Below are positions 55,706-64,000 of a stretch of DNA of 64,000 nt, piece after piece (position 1 is the stretch's first letter; every line of letters begins with the position of its first letter). Source of the DNA: Hyphomicrobium sp. (GTDB taxonomy: Bacteria; Pseudomonadota; Alphaproteobacteria; Rhizobiales; Hyphomicrobiaceae). Position numbers and translations under genes: made by a program. The notes below the pieces were generated by a model. That model saw only the letters and a list, made by a program, of their open reading frames with translations, was not told the origin of the DNA and made no database searches. The stretch lies in NCBI GenBank assembly GCA_013141015.1, contig JABFRT010000028.1, positions 1-64,000 of the forward strand, written 5' to 3'.

Positions 55706-57472
55706 TCACACCAGCACCTTGCCTTCTTTGCCGATTGCGCGGCCGACTTCTTCATCGGTGATGTCTTCGCCAAGCAGCATCTCGTTATGCGCCTTGCCGG
55801 ACGGAATCATCGGGAAGCAGTTGGCAAGCTTAGCAACGCGGCAATCGAACATCACCGGGCCTTTGTGATTGATCATTTCCAGGATCGCCTCATCGAGGTC
55901 GGCCGGGTGTTCGCAGCGCATACCCTTCCAGCCGTAGGCATCGGCCAGCTTGACGAAATCCGGCAGGCTTTCGGTATAGCTGTGCGACAAGCGGTTGCCG
56001 TGCAGCAGCTGCTGCCACTGGCGCACCATGCCCATGTATTCGTTATTGAGAATGAAAACCTTGACCGGCAGATTGAACTGCACCGCCGTCGAACACTCCT
56101 GAATGTTCATCAAAATCGACGCGTCGCCGGCGACATCGACAACCAGCGCTTTGGGGTGCGCCAGCTGCGCGCCGATGGCGGCTGGAAGACCATAGCCCAT
56201 GGTGCCAAGCCCGCCGGACGTCATCCAGCGGTTGGGCTCTTCAAAGTGCATGAACTGCGCGGCCCACATCTGATGCTGGCCGACTTCGGTGGTGATGTAG
56301 GTTTCGCGATCCTTGGTCAGCTCTTGCAGGCGCTGCAGCGCATACTGCGGCATGATCACGTCTTTCGACGCCTTGTAGCTCAGCGATTTGCGGGCGCGCC
56401 AGGTATCGATCTGCTTCCACCATAGCTTGTGCGCGGCCTTATCGAGCACCGGCGCCTTGGCCTTCCAGACGCGCAGCATATCTTCAAGCGCGTAGGCACA
56501 ATCGCCGATAATCGGCACATCCACCTGCACGTTTTTGTTGACCGACGATGGGTCGATGTCGATGTGGATCTTCTTGGAGTTCGGCGAGAACGCATCGATG
56601 CGCCCCGTGATGCGGTCATCGAAACGCGCGCCGATGTTGATCATCACATCGCAGTCGTGCATTGCCATGTTGGCTTCATACAAACCGTGCATGCCGAGCA
56701 TGCCCAGCCATTGCTTGTCGGAGGCCGGATAGGCGCCTAGCCCCATCAGCGTCGAGGTGATCGGATAGCCGGTAAGCCGCACGAATTCACGCAGCAGCTG
56801 GCTGGCTTTGGGGCCTGAATTGATGACGCCGCCGCCAGTGTAGAACACCGGCTGCTTGGCCGATGCGATCAGCTCAACCGCCTCGCGGATCGCTGTCTGC
56901 TCGGGCTTTAATTTCGGACGATAGGTCTTATGCTGGATGTTCGACGGGCCGACGTAGTTGCCAGTCGCGAATTGCACATCCTTGGGAATATCGATCACCA
57001 CCGGGCCCGGGCGGCCCGTGCGCGCGATGTGGAACGCTTCATGGATAATGCGCGATAGATCGTTGACGTTCTTCACCAGCCAGTTGTGCTTGGTGCAGGG
57101 CCGCGTGATGCCGACCGTATCGCATTCCTGGAAAGCGTCATTGCCGATCAGATGCGTCGGCACCTGGCCTGTTATGCAAACGATCGGAATTGAATCCATC
57201 AGCGCGTCGGTGAGGCCTGTGACCGCGTTGGTTGCGCCGGGGCCAGACGTGACGAGCACAACCCCGACCTTGCCTGTCGACCGCGCATAGCCTTCGGCTG
57301 CGTGCACCGCGCCACCTTCCTGGCGGACCAGGATGTGCTGGACCTTGTCCTGTTGGAATATCTCATCATAGATCGGCAGCACCGCGCCACCCGGATAGCC
57401 GAAGATGACCTCAACGCCCTGATCGGCGAGCGCCGTCAGCACGATCTCCGCGCCGGTCATTGTCCGTGCCAT
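55706..57472 (-). CDS. ilvB: acetolactate synthase large subunit
   Basis: A 588-residue ThDP enzyme of valine, leucine and isoleucine synthesis. Seen are FGYPGGAVLPIYDE, the catalytic Glu in HILVRQEGGAVHAAEGYAR, ITGQVPTHLIG, and the ThDP/Mg motif GDASILMNIQE...NNEYMGMV. CGGAGGT stands 9 nt before the ATG at 57472; the longer start is rejected. It lies 88 nt downstream of miaA. Confidence 0.97.
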   Translation of the reverse strand: MARTMTGAEIVLTALADQGVEVIFGYPGGAVLPIYDEIFQQDKVQHILVRQEGGAVHAAEGYARSTGKVGVVLVTSGPGATNAVTGLTDALMDSIPIVCITGQVPTHLIGNDAFQECDTVGITRPCTKHNWLVKNVNDLSRIIHEAFHIARTGRPGPVVIDIPKDVQFATGNYVGPSNIQHKTYRPKLKPEQTAIREAVELIASAKQPVFYTGGGVINSGPKASQLLREFVRLTGYPITSTLMGLGAYPASDKQWLGMLGMHGLYEANMAMHDCDVMINIGARFDDRITGRIDAFSPNSKKIHIDIDPSSVNKNVQVDVPIIGDCAYALEDMLRVWKAKAPVLDKAAHKLWWKQIDTWRARKSLSYKASKDVIMPQYALQRLQELTKDRETYITTEVGQHQMWAAQFMHFEEPNRWMTSGGLGTMGYGLPAAIGAQLAHPKALVVDVAGDASILMNIQECSTAVQFNLPVKVFILNNEYMGMVRQWQQLLHGNRLSHSYTESLPDFVKLADAYGWKGMRCEHPADLDEAILEMINHKGPVMFDCRVAKLANCFPMIPSGKAHNEMLLGEDITDEEVGRAIGKEGKVLV

Positions 57473-57560
57473 GCGTAGTACCTCCGAATTGGCGCGCATC
57501 CCGGACGCGGCCAAACCCAACCTGCCGGGAAACTAAGGTTCAGACCCTGCAAGGTCAACG

Positions 57561-58487
57561 CTAACTTTGAATAAATGCGATGGCAGACGCCACAGATTTT
57601 TCCGTAGATTGCGCCGAGACGTCTTTCCACGCAATCATATTGCTCTTGAGCCAGGTTTCCTGTCGTTTGATGTATTGTCGCGTTTCCGTCTTGGCCGTCT
57701 CGATAGCGTCAACCAGAGCAATCTCGCCCCGCACCGCCGCAATCAACGGCGCGACGCCGATTGCCCGCATCGCTGGAAGCGCCGCATCGAGTTGTAGAGC
57801 CGCTATTCGCCCGGCTTCTGCGAGCGCGCCCTCCGCCACCATCCGCTCGAAGCGCGCTCCCGCCCGCGCCTGCAAGGTGGCGCGATCCGGCACAATCACC
57901 AACCGCACGACGGCCCCGCTATCGATCAGCGCGACGCCCGGCTGGCTTTGCCAATAACTGAGCGAACGCCCGCTGCTTTCGAAAACTTCCAGCGCCCGCA
58001 CGATGCGCTGCGTATCGGCGGATTTGAGACGGGCCGCCATCTCAGGATCGCGCGCGCTCAATATGCCGTGCAACGCGCTCGCCCCAATGCGCTCGGCTTC
58101 ACTGCGCCAATAGGCCCGCACAGCGTCATCCACGGGCGGCACCGGCGACAAGCCTTCGAGCAGCGCTTTGAAATAAAGGCCCGTGCCGCCAACGATGATC
58201 GGTCTTAGACCTTGTGCACGCGCCTCCCGCAGTGCCGCCGCTGCATCGGCCAGATAGCGCCCGGTCGAATAGGCCTCGCGCGCTGGAACAAAGCCGTAAA
58301 GCGCATGCGGCGCGCGGGCTTCATCTTCTTGCGTTGGCCGGGCCGTTAAAATGCGCAACTCTGAATAGACCTGCATACTGTCGGCGTTTATCACCACGCC
58401 GCCCAGCCGCCCGGCTAAAGCCAGCGCCAAGGCGGACTTGCCACTCGCCGTCGGGCCGGCAATCAGAATGGGGGGATTTTCGGACAT
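57561..58487 (-). CDS. miaA: tRNA dimethylallyltransferase
   Basis: A 308-residue enzyme that isopentenylates A37 of tRNAs reading U-starting codons. The P-loop [40 protein letters not shown] and ETRQYIKRQETWL are all typical. The start at 58487 (MSENPP) is chosen because the extension upstream lacks family likeness. Confidence 0.96.
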   Translation of the reverse strand: MSENPPILIAGPTASGKSALALALAGRLGGVVINADSMQVYSELRILTARPTQEDEARAPHALYGFVPAREAYSTGRYLADAAAALREARAQGLRPIIVGGTGLYFKALLEGLSPVPPVDDAVRAYWRSEAERIGASALHGILSARDPEMAARLKSADTQRIVRALEVFESSGRSLSYWQSQPGVALIDSGAVVRLVIVPDRATLQARAGARFERMVAEGALAEAGRIAALQLDAALPAMRAIGVAPLIAAVRGEIALVDAIETAKTETRQYIKRQETWLKSNMIAWKDVSAQSTEKSVASAIAFIQS

Positions 58488-58550
58488 GGCGGCGGTCCTA
58501 GCGCAGCCGCCGCACACGCGCCAGAGGTGAACTGCCAACGCACAGCATTC

Positions 58551-59838
58551 TCAGTAAGCGATGACGGTGCGCACACCTGCAACAATCGCGTCGCCAATCG
58601 GCTCTCCCGGACGCGCCGGATTTTCGGCCCCACCGCCCGGATTCCAGATGTAGTGAATATCCGGTGCTATCGACCACCCCGGTATGATCTCAGCGCTATA
58701 GTTGACCTCAATCACGGCCTCATAGTCGCTAATGACCGCCTCAGTGTCCGCAATTTGCCGGTCGCGCAGGCGCGGCGAAACCTTGCCATATCCCGCCGCC
58801 ACGCCAAGCGTATCATTGGGGCGTCCCGGCATCAGGCCAGTGAACACCAGCCCCGCGTCCGCGTAAAAGCTTATCTCATTCTGCCGGCTGGGTGCGGCCG
58901 AGACCCGCGCCAGAAAATTGACGGCGCCCCCCGAAGGCCGCCTTCCATAACGCCTGATCGATCACACCATAGACGCCTGAGTTGTGGGCCACCGGCTGAT
59001 CGGTCAGCTTGTCAGTGAAATCGCTGAACTCATACCAACCACCCACCTTAAGCTTGCCCGCAAGCCCGAACACATATCCCAACTGCGCTTCCGCCATGAC
59101 AAGCGGCGGGTCCTCCATGCGGAAACTCAAACCATGCCGGTTGTCGCGCTGTCCGTCTTCCGCATCGGGGTCCGCCGGGCTGCCATTATAGATGGCCGCC
59201 TGGAATAGAAAATCATCCGACGGCTTTAGCGCCACGCGCACGCCCGGCGTTGCCAAAGGGTAAGCCGGACCGCCTTGCAGCATGTTGGCCGCCGTCGTTC
59301 CCGGCCATCCGAATGTGCCGTTGAAAAACTGCGCCGCCGTATCACTGACAAAAAATTCGCTGTCGGCGGCGAGCTGTCCAAAGCGGATGTTCAAAAAGCC
59401 ATCAAACAGCGATTGCTCGATCCACAATTCAAACAACCGGACGGTTTCCAGCGCTTCGATATTACTGATCGACATGACGTCGCCGAGATGCTTGACGCCG
59501 GGGCCTTGGCCATGAATGCCAAACACGTGAGCGTGCAGCTCAGCGCCCCGCCACCCACTGATCTTTTGGAGATCGAGGTATAGCGTCTGCTCCAAGCGGC
59601 CATTGAATGAACTGCCGTTGGAAACGCCGCCAGAGACGACGTTGAAATATTCGCCGATATAGTTGTAGCGCAGATCGATACCGGCGGCTAACAGGGCCAA
59701 GCGCGGATCTGTAAACGGTAGCGACGTGGCAATGGACGGAGTTGCCGGAACATCAGGCTCGGCTGCGCAAACAGGTGTTGACGCCAGAAGCGCCAGCGTC
59801 AGAGCAGCACTGCGAAAGCGGCCCCCTGCGGACTGCAC
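58551..59838 (-). pseudogene. OprB-family carbohydrate porin, frameshifted
   Basis: Two adjoining frames together give one porin of about 428 residues. The signal peptide (ALTLALLASTPVCA) and barrel strands up to GVYGVIDQALWKAAFGG lie in the first frame. The sequence then goes on in the +1 frame as AVNFLARVSAAP..FYADAGLVFTGL and ends GDAIVAGVRTVIAY. The break falls at a run of six C (58927-58932), so one base too many in the homopolymer explains it. It may be a real mutation, slippage or a sequencing error. The intact family forms sugar-selective outer-membrane channels. Confidence 0.8.
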
Positions 59839-59980
59839 GTCGCCACCTCAATCGATAAAAAATCGGCACGCGAAAGAATCACTTGGCAACTCTATCAGAC
59901 ATGACGATTTTGACATGCGACCAACGTCCGGCGATATCAGCCAAAGCCCGGCTTACGCGTCTGGAAAGCCCGCCAGGGGC

Positions 59981-60664
59981 TTAGGGGCCAGCGCGGCCAA
60001 GAAATAGCGCCTTCACGCGAGTTGCAATCGCCTGCCCGCGCGCCTTCCAAGGCGCCAGTGCTGCCAACACGCTTGGCCGCCAGCGCACCCACGCCTGCTT
60101 AACTTCAAGCCGGATAGCATTCTTGACCATGCGGCCGTAGCGCCACGGCCAGCTGGCGCGGATGGTGGTGAAGAAGGCATCCTTCCACGGCACGAACCAA
60201 TTGTAGGATTTTGCAAACCAGCCGATTTGCATCAACGCCGGTTTGGTCAGCGTAAAAATGCGCGCGACCAGCGCGGTCGATGCAATTTTGGCCGCTATAA
60301 ATAATCCGGTCGCCGCCCAGTATTGACCGGCCGCCAGCAGCCACATGGCAACGAATTTCAGCGGCAGCAATACCGTGGTCGGCAGTGCGAACACGAATAG
60401 CGACGGATAAGGACGAAGCGACGCAATCCAACGCTCGAGTGCGGCGACGGGCGCAAATTTGGCGAGCCAGTGAAGGGCTTCCGAAAGCGGCTTCCAGCCC
60501 CACTCCTCGAACAGCACGATCAGCGCTGCGAGTACTTGCAGCACAAACACGATTGGCCCGCGCGCAATGGACCAAGCCGTCCGCACAATCTCGCGCACCG
60601 CCCAGATCGCGATCACCAGGACGCGCCAAACGCCCGCCATCCATGCTCGTGGTTTCTGATCCAA
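59981..60664 (-). CDS. membrane protein of unknown function
   Basis: A 227-residue protein rich in Trp and Ala. Three or four hydrophobic helices (about 12-30, 36-54, 88-112, 117-137) precede a basic amphipathic C-terminal half (AWVRWRPSVLAALAPWKARG). I do not recognise the family. It stands alone, about 180 nt downstream of the ABC exporter gene on the same strand. Confidence 0.65.
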   Translation of the reverse strand: MDQKPRAWMAGVWRVLVIAIWAVREIVRTAWSIARGPIVFVLQVLAALIVLFEEWGWKPLSEALHWLAKFAPVAALERWIASLRPYPSLFVFALPTTVLLPLKFVAMWLLAAGQYWAATGLFIAAKIASTALVARIFTLTKPALMQIGWFAKSYNWFVPWKDAFFTTIRASWPWRYGRMVKNAIRLEVKQAWVRWRPSVLAALAPWKARGQAIATRVKALFLGRAGP

Positions 60665-60848
60665 TGTCCGGCCCGCGCCTTCATTTCCAATGCTGCAGAG
60701 CCAATCCCGGCAGACCGCTGAGTGTACCTGAAGACCGTCACCACGTGCACTGGAACGTCACGCAAACCTGCGGAAAACGCTGGCGAGAGTTAGCGGCGGG
60801 GATAACTCGCTAACCATGCTGCGGGGATAAGTTTCAGCCCGCCGCAAA

Positions 60849-62813
60849 TCATTTGACCGGGTCAAGCTTGGTATCGGCGGGCCGCAGCGCACCCGATTTT
60901 TCCGCTTCCTCCAAAGCATGCGCCAACTCTTCGCGCGCTTTCTCGGCTTGCCGCTGCCGCGACCACAGCGACGCATAAAGCCCATCCGCCGCGATCAGTT
61001 CAGCGTGGTTGCCCTTTTCCACCACTTCGCCTTCACGCAACACCAGAATGATGTCGGCGTGAATGATCGTCGACAAGCGATGCGCAATCACGACCGTCGT
61101 GCGGTTGCGCGACACGCGATCAAGCGCATCCTGGATTTCTTTCTCCGTGTGGCTGTCGAGCGCGCTGGTCGCTTCGTCGAGAATCAAGATTGGCGGACCT
61201 TTGAGTATTGTCCGCGCAATCGCCACGCGCTGCTTTTCGCCGCCCGACAATTTCAAGCCGCGCTCACCGACCATCGTGTCGTAACCGGCTGGCAGCGTCT
61301 TCACGAAGTCATCGATCTGGGCCATTTTTGCGGCGTCGATCACTTCGGCGTCGGTCGCATCGTGGCGGCCGTATTTGATGTTGTAGAAAATCGTATCGTT
61401 GAACAGCACGGTATCCTGCGGCACCACGCCAATCGCCGCGCGCAAGGATTTCTGCGTCACCTCGCGAAGGTCCTGACCATCGATCGTCACGGCCCCGCCC
61501 GTCACATCATAAAAGCGCAGCAGAATCCGGCTGATCGTCGATTTGCCGGCACCTGACGGGCCGACAATCGCCACCATCTTGCCGGCCGGCACTTCGAACG
61601 ACACGTCCTTTAAAATTTCCCGGCCCGGATCATAGGCAAAGCGCACGCCCTTGAAGCGGATCGCGCCGCCGCTAACGGCGAGATCCTTGGCACCCGGCCG
61701 GTCGGCCACTTCCGGTTGCCGGTCGAGCACTTCCATCATCCGCTCGATGTCGGTCAGGCCCTGTTTGATTTCGCGATAAACCATGCCCATGAAGTTCAAC
61801 GGCATGAACAACTGCAGCATCAGCAAATTGACCATCGCGAAGTGGCCGACGGTCTGTCGTCCAGCCGCCACATCCTGGGCTGCCATCACCAAGCAGATGG
61901 TCAGCGCAATCGTGAAGACGACCGCCTGGCCGGAGTTGAGAACAGCAAGCGACGTGTAGGTTTTGACGCTCGCTTTCTCATAGCTCTCCATCGACTTGTC
62001 GTAGCGCGCGGCCTCGCGTTCCTCGGCACCGAAATATTTGACGGTCTCGAAGTTGAGCAAACTATCGACCGCCTTGGTGTTGGCGTCAGTGTCGCTGTCG
62101 TTCATCGTCCTGCGGATCGCAACCCGCCAGTCGGTGGCCTTGATCGTGAACCACAGATAGAAAACGATCATAGCAACGATGGTCACGATATAGCGCCAGT
62201 CGAATTCCAAGGCGCACACGCCGATGATCAAAATGAACTCGACGATGGTCGGGATCAGCGTCATCAGCGCCATGCGGCTGATGTTTTCAATGCCGGAGCG
62301 CCCGCGTTCGAGAATCCGCGTCAGCCCGCCTGTTTTCTTCTCCAAATGAAAACGCAGCGACAAGCGGTGCATATGTTCAAACGTCGATAGCGCAAGTTTG
62401 CGCACCGCATGCATCGCAACCTTGGCGAACATGCCTTCGCGCATCTGCACCAGCAGCGTCATGAGAATGCGCGACAGGCCGTAGACGATGGCCGCCAGGA
62501 CCGGTGCACCCACCAGCCACGACACAGCTTCCGCTGGTGGCACAGTACCGCCGGTTGACGCGACCAGCGCATCGGTCGCCCATTTGAGCGTGTAGGGCAC
62601 GGTCACCGTCACCAGCTTGGCGATGAGGATCAGCACCAGCGACAACAGCACCGTGCGTTTGAGATCGGGCCTATCCTGCGGCCACATATACGGCCATAGC
62701 GCCCGCAGCACGCGGCTCTGCTCAGGAGACGGCTGGAAGCGGGCCATGAAGCTGCCGCGGCGTTGCGGCTCACCAGACGGCGACCCGCGCGAAACATCGA
62801 TCGATCTTTGCAT
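60849..62813 (-). CDS. Atm1-type ABC exporter, permease-ATPase fusion
   Basis: A 654-residue half-transporter. The membrane domain of six helices (about 55-340) resembles the Atm1/HMT1 group: RILMTLLVQMREGMFAKV, FHLEKKTGGLTRILERG, DSLLNFETVKYFGAEE. The ATPase has Walker A GPSGAGKST, signature LSGGEKQR, Walker B ILILDEATSALD, and the switch His in VIAHRLSTI. Relatives export glutathione- or polysulfide-linked compounds and heavy-metal conjugates. The true start may be the Met at 62747. Confidence 0.9.
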   Translation of the reverse strand: MQRSIDVSRGSPSGEPQRRGSFMARFQPSPEQSRVLRALWPYMWPQDRPDLKRTVLLSLVLILIAKLVTVTVPYTLKWATDALVASTGGTVPPAEAVSWLVGAPVLAAIVYGLSRILMTLLVQMREGMFAKVAMHAVRKLALSTFEHMHRLSLRFHLEKKTGGLTRILERGRSGIENISRMALMTLIPTIVEFILIIGVCALEFDWRYIVTIVAMIVFYLWFTIKATDWRVAIRRTMNDSDTDANTKAVDSLLNFETVKYFGAEEREAARYDKSMESYEKASVKTYTSLAVLNSGQAVVFTIALTICLVMAAQDVAAGRQTVGHFAMVNLLMLQLFMPLNFMGMVYREIKQGLTDIERMMEVLDRQPEVADRPGAKDLAVSGGAIRFKGVRFAYDPGREILKDVSFEVPAGKMVAIVGPSGAGKSTISRILLRFYDVTGGAVTIDGQDLREVTQKSLRAAIGVVPQDTVLFNDTIFYNIKYGRHDATDAEVIDAAKMAQIDDFVKTLPAGYDTMVGERGLKLSGGEKQRVAIARTILKGPPILILDEATSALDSHTEKEIQDALDRVSRNRTTVVIAHRLSTIIHADIILVLREGEVVEKGNHAELIAADGLYASLWSRQRQAEKAREELAHALEEAEKSGALRPADTKLDPVK

Positions 62814-62890
62814 GCAACGTATTTAAGACGCGGCTTCGCGCTTGTCCACGCATCCAGCTGAATGGCCGCGGACTGAACTCCGTGCCGTCC

Positions 62891-64000
62891 TCAGCGCGGC
62901 ACCAGTACGCGCTGGCACGGATAGATCAGATCGGGGTCGGCAATCGCCGCGCGGTTGGCCGAATAGATTTTTGGGTACAGGCGGCCTTGGTGATAGTGCC
63001 GCTCAGATATCCGCCACAAGCTGTCACCACGGCGGATCGTGTAGCGCGCAGGCGGCGTGACCTGGCGCCCGGCGGCGCGGCAGGACTGCCCATTGGGTGC
63101 GCGCCAGACCCAGCGCTTGACGGCTGTGCCGCGCACCGGCCGGTAAGAGGCTGCTGTAATGCCGCGATAGGTCGGCTCGTGATAGATGCGGATGCGGCGG
63201 CGCTGCGGCGCCGGTTCGTCAGTCAGGTCTGATCTGTTTGCCGCAACGCGCGTAGCTCGCGACGGCGAAAGTTCCGGCCGGAATGTCGTTCCGGGGTCCA
63301 CGGGGCGCACCACCGGCGCGGGCAATGGCTCCGGTGTCAGCACTATGGTGCGCGACGTGGACTTGGGTTCAGGTGCCGTCTTGGCAGCGGTTGCCTTGGC
63401 CTCTGCCGCGCGTGCCTCGGCAGCCTTGCGCCGTTCGTCGGCGATGCGTGCGGCCTCAGCCTTCTTGCGTTCGTCATCGGCGCGCTTGGCCTCTGCGGCT
63501 TTGCGCTGTTGCTCTTGTAAGCGCAGCTGCTCCTGGCGCTTCGTTTCCTCAGCAAGTTTTTGCGCTTCAAGACGCTGCTGCTCAGCAAGCTTCGCCGCAT
63601 CGCCAGGCGTCTGCGCTGGCGCTACTGCGGGCGCCGCCACGTCAGGCTTGGCTGGCTCCGGCTTGGCTGCCTCGGTCTTTGCTGCTTCGGTCTTTGCTGG
63701 CTGTGCGGGCTTGGTCTCGCTCCCGGCCTTCAACAACTCATCAGCGGCCTTCTTGGCTTCATCCGCCATACGCTTAGTCTCTTCGGCCTTCTGCCGGTCC
63801 TCGGCAAGTTTTTGGGCCTCTGCAGCCTTTGCCTTTGCAGCAGCAGCGGCAGCAGCGGCCTTGCTCGCGTCATCGGCTGCACGCTTGGCGTCTGCGGCTT
63901 TGCGCGCGTCTTCCGCCTGTTGCTCCTTGAGTTTGTCAGCAATCGCATCTTGCGATGGCGCGTCCGCCGGCGGCAACGAAAGCTCTTTGACGATCACGCC
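62891..64000 (-). CDS. LysM protein with Ala/Lys/Glu coiled-coil, 5' end outside window
   Basis: At least 369 residues, open to the right edge. The visible N-terminal two thirds is a low-complexity Ala/Lys/Glu/Gln segment that should form a long coiled coil (EARKA ADAKRAADDAS pattern, TolA-like). Then comes a linker rich in Arg and Pro. The C-terminus carries a LysM domain (ARYTIRRGDSLWRISERHY..YPKIYSANRAAIADPDLIYP). Likely a cell-wall-binding envelope protein. A GTG at 63997 exists, but the frame continues upstream, so the gene is called partial. Confidence 0.75.
   Translation of the reverse strand, partial: GVIVKELSLPPADAPSQDAIADKLKEQQAEDARKAADAKRAADDASKAAAAAAAAKAKAAEAQKLAEDRQKAEETKRMADEAKKAADELLKAGSETKPAQPAKTEAAKTEAAKPEPAKPDVAAPAVAPAQTPGDAAKLAEQQRLEAQKLAEETKRQEQLRLQEQQRKAAEAKRADDERKKAEAARIADERRKAAEARAAEAKATAAKTAPEPKSTSRTIVLTPEPLPAPVVRPVDPGTTFRPELSPSRATRVAANRSDLTDEPAPQRRRIRIYHEPTYRGITAASYRPVRGTAVKRWVWRAPNGQSCRAAGRQVTPPARYTIRRGDSLWRISERHYHQGRLYPKIYSANRAAIADPDLIYPCQRVLVPR

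Overview
The window is a chromosomal stretch of an alphaproteobacterium, most likely of the Hyphomicrobiales (Rhizobiales). The pointers are a eukaryote-like glutamine synthetase II divergent from a DUF2735 gene, a complete ccoNOQP-ccoGHIS set with FNR/FixK-type boxes, Cys-cluster FNR regulators, and the mreB, leuA and ilv genes. Genus and species cannot be fixed from the sequence alone. There is no phage, IS element, CRISPR array or rRNA; the only RNA gene seen is tRNA-Lys(CTT).

Layout. 1-440 is a partial FNR-type regulator. 545-7728 is a minus-strand terminal-oxidase operon in the order ctaB-ctaE-SCO-ctaC-ctaD-small protein-DUF420-heme-copper oxidase I-like protein, with a perfect FNR box 92 nt upstream of ctaB. 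CtaD has the YSHPAVY motif of A2-type oxidases. 8175-9825 holds DUF2735 and glnII. 9988-13003 holds a small membrane protein, a gene-poor 1 kb and an MHS-family transporter. 13134-18832 is a signalling operon: receiver, small membrane protein, SSS-transporter/histidine kinase, metallophosphatase, and Ser/Thr kinase fused to a UspA domain.

19100-31076 is the most unusual region. It is a possible trans-envelope electron conduit: a predicted outer-membrane beta-barrel with TPRs, a giant cytochrome with about 49 CXXCH motifs built from a 141-bp tandem repeat (reading frame broken once by a 2-nt loss), an 18-heme cytochrome, and a b-type-like membrane protein. Divergently transcribed are a membrane-anchored Fe-S/flavin oxidoreductase and a Sel1/ankyrin protein. 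31156-32596 holds an AhpD-like protein, a C-terminal remnant of a sulfide:quinone oxidoreductase, a rhodanese and a BigR/SqrR-like persulfide-sensing ArsR repressor around an 18-bp palindrome.

32684-44475 is the microaerobic block: ferredoxin-NADP reductase behind an FNR box, a TauE-like protein, ccoSIHG, ccoPQON, a perfect FNR box shared by ccoN and a divergent hemerythrin gene, an FNR regulator and a DUF2892 protein. 44620-64000 is mostly housekeeping: tRNA-Lys, mreB, leuA, PhzF, Nudix, a pentameric ligand-gated ion channel, ilvC, DUF1190, ilvH, GST, a secreted hypothetical, ilvB, miaA, a frameshifted OprB porin, an Atm1-type ABC exporter and a partial LysM protein.

Taken together, two oxygen-regulated oxidases, an FNR regulator, sulfide-sensing parts and a multiheme wire suggest a respiratory generalist living across oxic and anoxic conditions. 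Extracellular electron transfer is an inference, not a demonstrated function.
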